This document shows, piece after piece, positions 44,803 to 53,389 of a DNA stretch of 64,000 bases. The DNA is from Microbacterium sp. BH-3-3-3 (GTDB taxonomy: Bacteria; Actinomycetota; Actinomycetes; Actinomycetales; Microbacteriaceae). The notes beneath the pieces are model-generated. The model saw nothing but the letters and a program-made list of their open reading frames with translations, was not told the origin of the DNA and made no database searches. Location: positions 3,444,492 to 3,508,491 of the forward strand of contig NZ_CP017674.1 of the NCBI RefSeq assembly GCF_001792815.1, written 5' to 3'. Position 1 is the stretch's first letter, and each line of letters begins with the position of its first letter. The translations under genes were made by a program, and so were the position numbers.

Positions 44803-46176
44803 ATGAGCACACTCGTCACCGATTCCGCAGATCAGAACCCCGGACAGCCCGACTGGGAAGCGGCCGAGACCCTCACGATCCGCGGCGGTCGCCCGCTGCG
44901 CGGCACCGTCGAGGTCAAGGGGGCCAAGAACCTCGTCACCAAGGCGATGGTCGCAGCCCTTCTCGGCGGCACCACCAGCACGCTGCGCGACGTGCCCATG
45001 ATCAGCGACGTGAAGGTCGTGCGTTCGCTCCTCGAGGTGCACGGCGTGACCGTGACCGAGGGCGACGAAGAGGGCACGCTGCACCTCGATCCCTCGGGCG
45101 CGGTCGCCGCGCACTTCGAAGAGATCGACGCGCACGCGGGCGCCTCGCGCATCCCGATCCTGTTCTGCGGACCGCTGCTGCACCTTCTCGGCGAGGCGCT
45201 CATTCCCGACCTCGGTGGATGCCGCATCGGCGACCGTCCGATCAACTTCCACATGGACGCGCTCCGCGCCTTCGGTGCGGTCGTCGACAAGAGCTACGAG
45301 GGCATCCGCATCACGGCCCCGAACGGGCTGCACGGAGCGAACATCACGCTGCCGTACCCGAGCGTCGGGGCGACCGAGCAGGTGCTGCTCACCGCGGTCC
45401 GTGCCAAGGGCGTGACGGAGCTGCGAAACGCCGCCATCGAGCCCGAGATCATGGATCTCATCGCGGTGCTGCAGAAGATGGGCGCGATCATCTCGTACGA
45501 GCCCAACCGCGTCATCTTCATCGAGGGCGTCGACAAGCTCGACGGCTACGACCACCGCGCGATCTTCGACCGCAACGAAGCCGCATCCTGGGCGTGCGCG
45601 GCACTGGCGACCGACGGCGAGATCTTCGCCAAGGGCGCCCGCCAGCAGGACATGCTGACCTTCCTCAACGTCTTCCGCAAGGCCGGCGGATGGTTCGACG
45701 TCCGCGAGGACGGCATCCTGTTCCGTCGTGGCGAATCGCTTAAGCCCGTCATGGTCGAGACCGACGTGCACCCGGGCTTCATGACCGACTGGCAGCAGCC
45801 GCTCATCGTGGCGCTCACCCAGGCGTCCGGAACCTCCACCGTGCACGAGACCGTCTACGAGAACCGACTCGGTTTCACCGAGGCGCTCAACAAGATGGGC
45901 GCCGACATCGTCGTGCACCCCAAGGGGCTCTCGAGCGCCGACCGGCGCGTCCCGCGTCGCGATCTCGAGCAGGCGGCCGTCATCAACGGCCCGACGCCCC
46001 TGCACGGGGCCGACGTCGAGGTTCCCGACCTGCGCGGCGGCTACAGCTACGTCATCGCCGCGCTGGCGGCCGAGGGCGAGTCGACGGTGCGCAACATCGG
46101 CATCATCCGCCGCGGCTACGAGAAGTTCCTCGAGAAGCTCACCGCTCTCGACGCCGACTTCCGCGTCGTGGGGTGA
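44803..46176 (+). CDS. murA: UDP-N-acetylglucosamine 1-carboxyvinyltransferase
   Basis: A 457-residue EPSP-synthase-fold enzyme adding enolpyruvate to UDP-GlcNAc, the first committed step of peptidoglycan synthesis. VKGAKNLVTKAMVAALL is the conserved N-terminal block and the catalytic cysteine is kept in DLGGCRIGDRPINFH, so fosfomycin sensitivity is expected at this site. It is longer than the usual ~420 residues because of an N-terminal tail and small insertions. plsC overlaps its stop. Confidence 0.92.
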   Translation: MSTLVTDSADQNPGQPDWEAAETLTIRGGRPLRGTVEVKGAKNLVTKAMVAALLGGTTSTLRDVPMISDVKVVRSLLEVHGVTVTEGDEEGTLHLDPSGAVAAHFEEIDAHAGASRIPILFCGPLLHLLGEALIPDLGGCRIGDRPINFHMDALRAFGAVVDKSYEGIRITAPNGLHGANITLPYPSVGATEQVLLTAVRAKGVTELRNAAIEPEIMDLIAVLQKMGAIISYEPNRVIFIEGVDKLDGYDHRAIFDRNEAASWACAALATDGEIFAKGARQQDMLTFLNVFRKAGGWFDVREDGILFRRGESLKPVMVETDVHPGFMTDWQQPLIVALTQASGTSTVHETVYENRLGFTEALNKMGADIVVHPKGLSSADRRVPRRDLEQAAVINGPTPLHGADVEVPDLRGGYSYVIAALAAEGESTVRNIGIIRRGYEKFLEKLTALDADFRVVG

Positions 46177-46922
46177 CGGGCGTGGCCGCTTCCTCCGAGA
46201 AGAGCCGCCCGAGCGCCTTCTGGCCGCTCGCGGCGATCATCGTCCCGATCACGGGTCTGTTCGCGCGGATCGAGATCCGCGGGGCCGAGAACCTCCCTCG
46301 TGAGGGTGCGTACGTGATCGCTCCCAACCACAACTCCGAGTTCGATCCCGTGATCGTCGCGGTCGCCGTCTGGCGGCTGGGTCGGGCTCCGCGGTTCCTG
46401 GCCAAAGAGAGCCTCTTCAAGGTCCCCGTGCTGGGTGCCGCGCTGAAGGCCACGGGCATGGTGCCCGTGCCCCGCGCGTCGACCAGCGCGAACCAGTCGA
46501 TGAAGGCCGCCGAACAGATCGCGCGCGACGGCCGCGGCGTCATCGTGTACGCCGAGGGCACGCTCACGCGCGACCCCGACCTGTGGCCGATGCGGGGCAA
46601 GACCGGCGCGGTGCGCCTGGCCCTCGCCGCCGACCTGCCGCTCATCCCGATGGCGCAGTGGGGCGTGCAGCAGATCCTGCCCCGCTACGGCAAGCTGCGC
46701 TTCCCCCGGCGTTCGCACGTCATCGTGGAGTTCGGTCCGGCCATGGACATGAGCGAATACCGGGCGACCCCGACGCACCCGGCGACGCTCACCCGCGCGA
46801 CCGACGCGATGATGAATCGGATCACGGCCCTGCTCTCCGGCATCCGGGGTCTTCCCGCCCCCGCCGAGCGGTGGAACCCGTCGCAGCACGGGCAGAACGA
46901 GACGGGGCGCCTTGAGCCGTAG
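46173..46922 (+). CDS. plsC: 1-acyl-sn-glycerol-3-phosphate acyltransferase
   Basis: A 249-residue acyltransferase making phosphatidic acid. The catalytic motif NHNSEFD (NHX4D) is near residue 52, PRFLAKESLF and YAEGTLTRDP are motifs II and III. One N-terminal hydrophobic segment (FWPLAAIIVPITGLF) anchors it to the membrane. The GTG start overlaps the murA stop as GTGA, and gpsA overlaps its end, which links glycerol-3-phosphate supply and acylation. Confidence 0.9.
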   Translation: MTGVAASSEKSRPSAFWPLAAIIVPITGLFARIEIRGAENLPREGAYVIAPNHNSEFDPVIVAVAVWRLGRAPRFLAKESLFKVPVLGAALKATGMVPVPRASTSANQSMKAAEQIARDGRGVIVYAEGTLTRDPDLWPMRGKTGAVRLALAADLPLIPMAQWGVQQILPRYGKLRFPRRSHVIVEFGPAMDMSEYRATPTHPATLTRATDAMMNRITALLSGIRGLPAPAERWNPSQHGQNETGRLEP

Positions 46923-48054
46923 GAATGCGCCACCCCTCGCCGGCCCCAAGGTCGCCGTCGTCGGCGCCGGGAGCTGGGGGACCACCTTCGGCAAGATCCT
47001 GGCCGACGGGGGAGCCTCGGTGGTCATGTGGGCCCGACGCGCCGAGCTCGCGGCCGAGATCACCGAATCGAAGCGCAACAGCCGCTATCTCGCCGGAATC
47101 AACCTGCCGCGCACCATGACGGCGACCACCGACCTCGCCGAGGCGCTCACCGGCGCCGAGCAGATCTACCTCTCGGTTCCCAGCCAATCGCTGCGCGAGA
47201 ACCTCGCCGCCATCAAGCCGCTCGTGCAGCACACCGACGTGCCCATCGTCTCTCTCATGAAGGGCGTCGAGAAGACGACCGGGCTGCGCATGAGCCAGGT
47301 CATCGCACAGGTGCTCGAGTGCGACCCGGCGCGGATCGCGGTGGCATCCGGCCCGAACCTCGCCCTCGAGATCGCACGCGAGCAACCGACCGCGGCGGTC
47401 ATCAGCTCGCTCAGCCCCGAGACCGCCGAAGCGGTGGCCCGTCGCGCGCGCAACCGGTACTTCCGCTCCTTCGTCAACACCGACGTCATCGGCACCGAGT
47501 TCGGCGGAGTGCTGAAGAACCTCATCGCCGTCGCCATCGGCATCGTCGACGGCGTCGGCTATGGCGAGAACACGAAGGCGTCGATCATCACGCGCGGCCT
47601 CGTCGAGATGACCGACTTCGCGGTCGCCCAGGGCGCGCAACCCGAGACGCTCCAGGGGCTCGCGGGGCTCGGTGATCTGATCGCGACGTGCCAGTCGCCG
47701 CTCAGCCGGAACAACACCGCGGGGCGGCTGCTCGGACAGGGATACGGCTATAAAGAGGTGGTCGCGCAGATGCAGCAGACCGCCGAGGGGCTGGCCTCCG
47801 TCGCCCCGGTGCTGCAGCTGGCGAAGCAGGTCGGTGTCGACATGCCCATCGTGCAGCAGGTGAAGATGGTGCTCGACGGCACCATGGACCCGCGCGACAT
47901 CGCGCCGCACCTCACGACAGACGACGATCAGCCGCAGGGCGAGAGGACGCAGAATGACCAAACCGGTGGTGGTGGTGCTCTTCGGCGGGCGCTCCAGCGA
48001 GCATTCGATCAGTTCCGCCACGGCGGGCGGGGTTCTGCGGTCGATCGACCGTGA
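46912..48054 (+). CDS. gpsA: Glycerol-3-phosphate dehydrogenase [NAD(P)+]
   Basis: A 380-residue enzyme that makes sn-glycerol-3-phosphate for phospholipids. VAVVGAGSWGTTFGKIL binds the dinucleotide; VASGPNLALEIA, the catalytic lysine in GGVLKNLIAVAIG and NTAGRLLGQGY are typical. TTG at 46912 is the only start that keeps the N-terminus complete; it overlaps plsC by 11 bases. The last 33 codons overlap the start of ddl in another frame, giving a basic C-terminal tail (ALRRALQRAFDQFRHGGRG) beyond the usual end. Confidence 0.9.
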   Translation: MSRRNAPPLAGPKVAVVGAGSWGTTFGKILADGGASVVMWARRAELAAEITESKRNSRYLAGINLPRTMTATTDLAEALTGAEQIYLSVPSQSLRENLAAIKPLVQHTDVPIVSLMKGVEKTTGLRMSQVIAQVLECDPARIAVASGPNLALEIAREQPTAAVISSLSPETAEAVARRARNRYFRSFVNTDVIGTEFGGVLKNLIAVAIGIVDGVGYGENTKASIITRGLVEMTDFAVAQGAQPETLQGLAGLGDLIATCQSPLSRNNTAGRLLGQGYGYKEVVAQMQQTAEGLASVAPVLQLAKQVGVDMPIVQQVKMVLDGTMDPRDIAPHLTTDDDQPQGERTQNDQTGGGGALRRALQRAFDQFRHGGRGSAVDRP

Positions 48055-49039
48055 GCGTTTCGAGGTGATCCCCGTCGGGATCACCCGCGACGGCGCCTTC
48101 GTGCTCGAAGACGACGACCCCGACAAGTTCGCCCTGCGCCCCGAGGCCCTGCCCCAGGTGGTCGACAACGGCACCCGCGTACGGATGCCCGACTCGACGC
48201 TCTCACGGGAGTGGACGGTGACGGATGCCGATGGCATCCGCTCCCTCGGCGACGTCGACGTGGTGCTGCCCATCCTCCACGGCCGCTTCGGCGAAGACGG
48301 AACGGTGCAGGGCCTTCTCGAGCTGCTCGGCATCCCCTACGCCGGCGCCGGGGTGCTCATGTCGGCGATCGGGATGAACAAGAACGTCACCAAGCGCGTG
48401 CTGCGCTCGGCGAACGTCCCGGTCGTGCCGTGGGTCGCGGTCACGCGCGCCGACCTCGCCCGCGACCGGGCGCTGTGGGAGCGCCGCATGCGGGCCCTCG
48501 ACCTTCCGGTGTTCGTGAAGCCGAACCAGGCCGGCTCGAGCGTCGGCGTCACGAAGGTGTCGCGCTGGGAAGACCTCGATGCGGCGCTCGAGACCGCCTT
48601 CGCCGAAGACGTCCTCGCGCTCGTCGAGCAGACCATCGTCGGGCGTGAGCTCGAGTGCGGCGTGCTGCCCGGGCGAGACGGGGGAGCGGTGCGCGTGAGC
48701 GTCGCCGGAGAGATCGTGGTCACGGGGCGCGAGTTCTACGACTTCGAGGCCAAGTACCTCGATGCCCCCGGCGTCGATCTCGTGTGCCCCGCGGAGCTCG
48801 GCGACGGCGAGCTCGCCGAGATGCAGCGCATCGCCGCTCAGGCCTTCGAGGCGATCGGCGGGCAGGGCCTCGCGCGCGTCGACTTCTTCTACACCGGTAC
48901 CGAGTTCTACGTGAACGAGGTGAACACGATGCCGGGCTTCACCCCGATCTCGATGTTCCCCACCTGTTGGATCGCCTCGGGTCTCACCTATCCCGACCTG
49001 ATCAGCGACCTTCTCGACGCGGCGCTCGAGCGGGCCTGA
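47954..49039 (+). CDS. ddl: D-alanine--D-alanine ligase
   Basis: A 361-residue ATP-grasp ligase. VVVLFGGRSSEHSIS is the standard start, VKPNQAGSSVGVTKV and the C-terminal metal-binding RVDFFYTGTEFYVNEVNTMPG are the ATP-grasp blocks. GAGAGGAC precedes the ATG, which lies 101 bases inside gpsA. The murA-plsC-gpsA-ddl order joins peptidoglycan and phospholipid precursor genes. Confidence 0.93.
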   Translation: MTKPVVVVLFGGRSSEHSISSATAGGVLRSIDRERFEVIPVGITRDGAFVLEDDDPDKFALRPEALPQVVDNGTRVRMPDSTLSREWTVTDADGIRSLGDVDVVLPILHGRFGEDGTVQGLLELLGIPYAGAGVLMSAIGMNKNVTKRVLRSANVPVVPWVAVTRADLARDRALWERRMRALDLPVFVKPNQAGSSVGVTKVSRWEDLDAALETAFAEDVLALVEQTIVGRELECGVLPGRDGGAVRVSVAGEIVVTGREFYDFEAKYLDAPGVDLVCPAELGDGELAEMQRIAAQAFEAIGGQGLARVDFFYTGTEFYVNEVNTMPGFTPISMFPTCWIASGLTYPDLISDLLDAALERA

Positions 49040-49111
49040 CCCGCGTCGACGGTCACCGGCCGGAGCGTCGCCCACAGGGGCGCGGCGGGCGGCGGCGCGC
49101 GGTCGCGCCGT

Positions 49112-49615
49112 TCAGGGCGTCGGGGTCGGCGCGGGAGTTGCGTCCGACACCGAGGTGCACACCGAACCGGTGGCGGGCAGGTACTGGCGGATGAGCGGTC
49201 CCAGCGCCTGGGCGACGTCGCCACTGCTCGCGATGTCGTAGTCGAGGAAGACCTGAACGGCGGGCTGACGCCCGAACGTCGTCAGGGTGTACCGGTTCTG
49301 GTCGGCCTGCGACTCGTCGACGATCCAGTCCACGCCGTCGAACGATCGGCACGGCAGCGTCGAGGGGCCGGGGGCTTCGAGGCCGCAGGTCATGAGGATC
49401 GCGGCCGGGTCGCCCCAGGCGCCGGTCGCCTGCGCATCGGTCCAGCGGCGGTCCTGCCCCGAGATCGAGGCCGGCAGACGCGAGACGACCTCGGCGCACG
49501 CGGCGTCGTTGGCGAGCTTCGCGGGCTGCATCGGCACGGTCGTGCTGCACGCCGCGAGCCCCGGGATCAGGGCGACGGCGGCGAGGAGCGCAAGGGTCCG
49601 AGTTGAGCGGGGCAC
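49112..49615 (-). CDS. DUF3515 lipoprotein
   Basis: A 167-residue lipoprotein. TLALLAAVALIPGLAAC is a signal peptide with lipobox LAAC. The mature domain (CAEVVSRLPASISGQDRRWT; TCGLEAPGPS; DWIVDES) matches the actinobacterial DUF3515 family, usually found beside ddl and thiL as here. Two or more extra cysteines may form disulfides. The C-terminus is TPAPTPTP. Function unknown; convergent with ddl and divergent from thiL. Confidence 0.82.
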   Translation of the reverse strand: MPRSTRTLALLAAVALIPGLAACSTTVPMQPAKLANDAACAEVVSRLPASISGQDRRWTDAQATGAWGDPAAILMTCGLEAPGPSTLPCRSFDGVDWIVDESQADQNRYTLTTFGRQPAVQVFLDYDIASSGDVAQALGPLIRQYLPATGSVCTSVSDATPAPTPTP

Positions 49616-49628
49616 CCCTCCAGGCTAA

Positions 49629-49634
49629 TAGCGT
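49629..49634 (+). promoter_or_regulatory. -10 hexamer, thiL promoter
   Basis: TAGCGT stands six bases before the thiL GTG. The spacer GGAGGG could also act as a ribosome site. Confidence 0.5.
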
Positions 49635-49640
49635 GGAGGG

Positions 49641-50645
49641 GTGACCGACGCCGAGACCACCCGTGAGACCACCGTGGGAGAGCTGTCCGAGGGGCAGATC
49701 CTGCGGGGCATCCTCGACCGCCTTCCGCCCTCGACGGCGCCGGTGGGTCCGGGCGACGACGCGGCCGTGCTCGCGGTGCCCGACGGGCGCGTGGTCGCGA
49801 CGACCGACACCCTGGTGCACGGCCCCGACTTCCGGCTGGCGTGGTCGTCGCCCTTCGACCTGGGGTTCAAGTCTGCGGCCGTGAACCTCGCCGACGTGGC
49901 CGCGATGGGGGCACGACCGATCGCCCTGCTCGTCGCCCTGGCGATGCCCGAGTCGACGCCGGTCTCGTTCGTGCGCGGATTCGCCGACGGGCTCGCGGCC
50001 GCGTGCGCGGAACTCGCCCCCGGCTGCGCGGTCGAGGGTGGTGACCTCACGGTCTCGGACACGTTGACCATCGCGGTGACCGCGCTCGGCAGCCTCGACG
50101 GTCGGGAGCCGGTGCGCCGATCGGGCGCACGGGTGGGCGACGGTGTCTACGTCATCGGTGAGCTCGGGCTCGCGGCGCGAGGTCTCGAGGTGCTGTTCGG
50201 GCGGTTCACCGACACCCAGGGCGCGCCGCTGCCCGTCACCGACGACACGCGCGCGGCGCTCAGCGCCGTCGACGCCCTGGCCCTGTCGCGACAGCTCGCT
50301 CCGCGACCGCCCCTCGCCGAGGCTCTGCGCGCGGCCGACGCGGGGGCGACGGCGATGATGGACGTGTCGGACGGCCTCGCTCTCGACGCCACCCGCCTGG
50401 CCGACGCCTCCGGCGTGACGGTGGCCTTCGACTCCGCCACCCTGGGCGAGAACCCGGCCCTCGCGCTCGCGGGCGGAGAGGACCACGGCTTCCTCGTCAC
50501 CTTCGCCCCGGATGCCGAGCCGCTCGGTCATCGCGTCGGAACCGTCGTGCCGCGCGGCGCCGACGCCGTCACGGTGGACGGCCGCGCGTGGACGGGGCGC
50601 GCCGGCTGGGATCCCTACCGCGATTGGGATGCCGGTCGCGGCTGA
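49641..50645 (+). CDS. thiL: Thiamine-monophosphate kinase
   Basis: A 334-residue ATP-dependent kinase converting thiamine monophosphate to the active diphosphate. GPGDDAAVLAVPDGR, TTDTLVHGPDFRL, GFKSAAVNLADVAAMGA and MMDVSDGLALDATRLA are the family's Mg/ATP motifs. The start is GTG. In actinobacteria it often leads a DAK2-recG-rsmD-coaD series; here the neighbour is rsmD in the opposite orientation. Confidence 0.93.
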   Translation: MTDAETTRETTVGELSEGQILRGILDRLPPSTAPVGPGDDAAVLAVPDGRVVATTDTLVHGPDFRLAWSSPFDLGFKSAAVNLADVAAMGARPIALLVALAMPESTPVSFVRGFADGLAAACAELAPGCAVEGGDLTVSDTLTIAVTALGSLDGREPVRRSGARVGDGVYVIGELGLAARGLEVLFGRFTDTQGAPLPVTDDTRAALSAVDALALSRQLAPRPPLAEALRAADAGATAMMDVSDGLALDATRLADASGVTVAFDSATLGENPALALAGGEDHGFLVTFAPDAEPLGHRVGTVVPRGADAVTVDGRAWTGRAGWDPYRDWDAGRG

Positions 50646-50729
50646 TCACCGACGCCGTCCGGGGCCCGTCGGCCGTGTCGTCGTCGGCGCGGGCAGGTGA
50701 CGCCCCGCACGAGCCCAGGAGCGCCGGCG

Positions 50730-51293
50730 TCAGAGCGTCGGTCGGCCCCACCACATGGTCGTGTCGCCGTAGGCGCGGTCGCGCTCGGCCTCGAGGCCGG
50801 CGGCCGCCCAGTCGGGCGCGGTCGAGCGCGTGGCCCGCTCGACGATGACCGTGGCATCCGCGCTCAGACGGGGCGCCAAGGCGACCAGTGCCCGGGTCAG
50901 CTCGTCGTCGCCGAGGTCGTAGGGCGGGTCGAGGAAGACGAGGTCCCACTCGGCGGTGGATGCCGACAGGAACGTCGTCACGTTCGCGCGGTGCACCCGC
51001 GCGGGGGCGGTCACCCCGGCCGAGCGCAGGCGGTCCGCGTTCGTGCGGATCAACGCGGCCGCGGGGGCCGACAGCTCCACGAGATCCGCGGAGGCGGCTC
51101 CGCGGCTGAGGCTCTCGAGCCCGAGGGCCCCTGAGCCGGCGTACAGGTCGGCGACGCGGGCGTCGTCGAGCAGCCCTGCCGACTCCAGCGCACCGAAGAG
51201 CGACTCGCGGACACGGTCGCTGGTGGGGCGGGTGCCCTTCGGGGGGACGTCGAGGACGGTGCCGCCGGCGCGGCCGGAGATGATGCGCGTCAC
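50730..51293 (-). CDS. rsmD: 16S rRNA (guanine(966)-N(2))-methyltransferase
   Basis: A 187-residue SAM-dependent methyltransferase. The SAM motif is DLYAGSGALGLESLSRGA near residue 50 and the catalytic DPPY is in DLVFLDPPYDLG. MTRIISGRAGGTVL is a typical start. It usually precedes coaD on the same strand; here it is inverted and separated from recG and coaD by about 5 kb of accessory DNA. Confidence 0.92.
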   Translation of the reverse strand: MTRIISGRAGGTVLDVPPKGTRPTSDRVRESLFGALESAGLLDDARVADLYAGSGALGLESLSRGAASADLVELSAPAAALIRTNADRLRSAGVTAPARVHRANVTTFLSASTAEWDLVFLDPPYDLGDDELTRALVALAPRLSADATVIVERATRSTAPDWAAAGLEAERDRAYGDTTMWWGRPTL

Positions 51294-51306
51294 GGTCTCA
51301 GCCTAG

Positions 51307-52109
51307 GCTCCGGTGCGGGAGACGACGGTCCTGAACTGGGACTCGTCGCCGCGCTCCTTGTAGATCGCCCTGAACTTCGAGCAGGTCTACGGGCAACCAT
51401 CTGGGCAGCCTCGACTGCAGATCCTCGTGAACGACACAAACGCGGTCGATGAGTGGGGTGCGCGCTCCGGCATCCGCACAGACGTGGCCCCATTCGAAGA
51501 GGTCGATCGGTATCTGTGGTGTCAGAGCCGGTGGTGGAGCCTGGGCGCCCTGCGAGGAGGTCAACCTCCCGATGACTGCCCGTCCCGTCCTCTTCCGGGG
51601 TCGACCGTTCAGCCCTCCTGCCCGTACCGTCGTCGACAGCGACGAACGTGCCGACCCCCTCTACGGTGCCGATCTCTGCGCCCACAGGAACGCCGTCCCC
51701 TACCTCTGCCCAGCAGGCCGTCCGGCCACTGCCTCGGTATCGCTCTCGACGTCGACAGCAAGCGTTGGAAGGCAGCTGACCGAGACCGAACTTGGCCACG
51801 CGCCCGGTGAAGCGGACGGTGCCGTCTCGCGTTCGGTTTTCATCCCCGACTTCACCCCCGGGAGTGCACCGCATCGACGTCCGCGGAACGACGAGCGGAC
51901 CGAAATCCTTGCGCCTGATATCGGCGGCGATGAGGAGAGCATCAACAAGCCGCCTGCCGCGATTGGTGGACGCATCCATTCCCGTGACGGCCAGCCCGCC
52001 CAGCTCGGTGAGCAGTCTGGCTGTGGTCCGATGACATCGCCGCCGGATCCAATTGTCTCGCGATCTGACGGCCAACCATGAGAGACAGTCGTGCTGCGCG
52101 AACCAAAAG
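51307..52109. other. Decayed sequence at the left end of the accessory island
   Basis: About 800 bases with no intact gene. On the minus strand 51305-51370 reads KFRAIYKERGDESQFRTVVS to a TAG stop, like the end of a protein, but an in-frame stop lies just upstream. On the plus strand, 51376-51530 reads plausibly (RLQILVNDTNAVDEWGARSG) without a start. Longer open frames here have Arg/Pro-rich text with no family resemblance. These look like remnants of one or more lost genes. Confidence 0.5.
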
Positions 52110-52145
52110 AAAGGCCGCCCCCTCTAGCGAGAGCGGGCGGCCTTT
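52110..52145. terminator. Terminator at the 3' end of the island operon
   Basis: AAAGGCCGCCC (52110-52120) pairs perfectly with GGGCGGCCTTT (52135-52145), with an inner CTCT/AGAG stem. It lies about 190 bases after the secreted protein stop on the minus strand. Confidence 0.8.
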
Positions 52146-52332
52146 GTCCGATTGAGCTTCGGACGATGCGCACTCCGCGTCTTTGACGGGAGCCAACTAG
52201 CCCTGCTGCGCTCACCGAGGAGAGCAGGCTGGTTCGTCCTTCGTGTCCGCGGGAACTACATCAACCGGAGCATGAGCGACGCCGCGGCACTGACGGCGAC
52301 CTCAGCGTTGTTCCCCCATGACGGCGTCGTCG
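52146..52332. other. Spacer between terminator and secreted protein gene
   Basis: About 190 bases with no gene or repeat that I can support; it would form the 3' untranslated region of the island transcript. Confidence 0.4.
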
Positions 52333-52695
52333 TCAGCCCGCGCAGATGCGGTTGGTGCTCCCGTAGATGTCCACAGCGTCACGACCCACGTTGATATTGC
52401 GGAGCCGATTGCCGGGCCGGTAGACGCTGAACGACTTTCGGCTCACCCCCGGACGCGAAGCGGGATAGTCGTACTGCCGCTGGTTTACATTCTCGAAAAC
52501 GATGACGCCCACGCCTGACCCCCGGCCGGCTACAAGTCGGAAAGGAACCGACACGTAGTGGCTCGTGCCCTGTCCGCAGGTGTAATAAGCGTCGTTCTGG
52601 GATTCCGCGTTCGCAGCCATGGGTGCTGCGACGACGAGAGATACGCCTACAGTTGCCGCCCCCAGGACTGCTGCGAACTTCTTTTTCACTGACAT
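52333..52695 (-). CDS. Small secreted two-cysteine protein
   Basis: A 120-residue exported protein. Residues 1-30 are a clean Sec signal peptide (KKKFAAVLGAATVGVSLVVA, cut after AANA). The mature 90 residues look beta-rich, are basic (pI high), and carry only two cysteines, near each end (YYTCGQG and NRICAG), which could close nearly the whole chain by one disulfide. GGAAGGTGACGC before the ATG is a good ribosome site, overlapping the end of the lipoprotein gene 3 bases upstream. It does not show the lactococcin-972 motifs. It may be the product that the linked ABC system exports or protects against. Confidence 0.75.
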   Translation of the reverse strand: MSVKKKFAAVLGAATVGVSLVVAAPMAANAESQNDAYYTCGQGTSHYVSVPFRLVAGRGSGVGVIVFENVNQRQYDYPASRPGVSRKSFSVYRPGNRLRNINVGRDAVDIYGSTNRICAG

Positions 52696-52698
52696 GCG

Positions 52699-53370
52699 TC
52701 ACCTTCCGTAGTAAGCGTCCGGAAACTCAGGGCAAACCCCTTGTAGTTCCATCAGCTCAGAGCCCCCTGGCGTAGTCATATCCAGGTACGGAGACCATAC
52801 GGCGTCGTTCAGACCCTTCATGCCATCGAGGAAGGCACTCTGGCTGGGTGGATTACCGGTTGGCTCATAACCCTTGTCGCGGATGCATTGGGACAGATCA
52901 GTCGTCCAGTAGTGATGGAGCCAGACCAGTTGCTCGTCCGATGGGGGGCGGTTGATCTCTGCTTCGTACGGGTACGAAGCTCGGCAGACGAAGCTCGACA
53001 CGGCGAACGATTGCTTTTGCCCCTCCGGCACTACTCCTACGTCGAACGCGTCCCCGGCAGGAGAGACTTTCGCCGGGTACCCTGCGGCGGTGAGGCATTC
53101 GGCAAGCACCCGAGGGCGTTCGTCCTCACTCACTGCACGGACGACCTTTATGTCGCTTGGACGCTGAGCGGAGGAAAACTCGGCTGCCACGCCCGCCCAA
53201 AGCCGATCCGCTTCGCTCGCGTACAGGTGTGTGCGCTCGACCTCGGTCAGGGGCGCCAGAGAGGGCTTTGGGGGCGCAGCCTGCGCTGTACATCCTGCAG
53301 CAAGCATTACAGAGATCAGTAAAGTCGCGGCGATGGCCGCGCCCCGCCGAATCGGATGTGAAAAGTTCAA
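52699..53370 (-). CDS. Lipoprotein with paired Cys motifs
   Basis: A 223-residue lipoprotein; ATLLISVMLAAGC is the signal with lipobox LAAGC. The mature part contains two related half-motifs, AECLTAAGYP and SQCIRDKGYEP, each a Cys before a Gly-Tyr, plus SFVCRASYPYE and GVCPEFPDAYYGR, giving four cysteines likely to pair outside the cell. PPSDEQLVWLHHYW and PPSQSAF follow. The TTG start is set by GGAGGAAG seven bases ahead; no better start exists. It sits between an ABC permease and the secreted protein gene, so it may be the cell-surface binding or immunity part. Confidence 0.75.
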   Translation of the reverse strand: MNFSHPIRRGAAIAATLLISVMLAAGCTAQAAPPKPSLAPLTEVERTHLYASEADRLWAGVAAEFSSAQRPSDIKVVRAVSEDERPRVLAECLTAAGYPAKVSPAGDAFDVGVVPEGQKQSFAVSSFVCRASYPYEAEINRPPSDEQLVWLHHYWTTDLSQCIRDKGYEPTGNPPSQSAFLDGMKGLNDAVWSPYLDMTTPGGSELMELQGVCPEFPDAYYGR

Positions 53371-53389
53371 ATTACTTCCTCCGTCGAGA

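Noticed and set aside
51290..52075. Long minus-strand open frame of about 260 codons
   Set aside because: Composition is Arg/Ser/Pro-rich without domain structure, and it overlaps the start of rsmD; it is best explained as GC-rich open frame over decayed sequence.
52333..52695. Lactococcin 972-type bacteriocin
   Set aside because: The secreted protein has no tryptophan-glycine or SNY/H motifs of that family; only the genetic context is similar.
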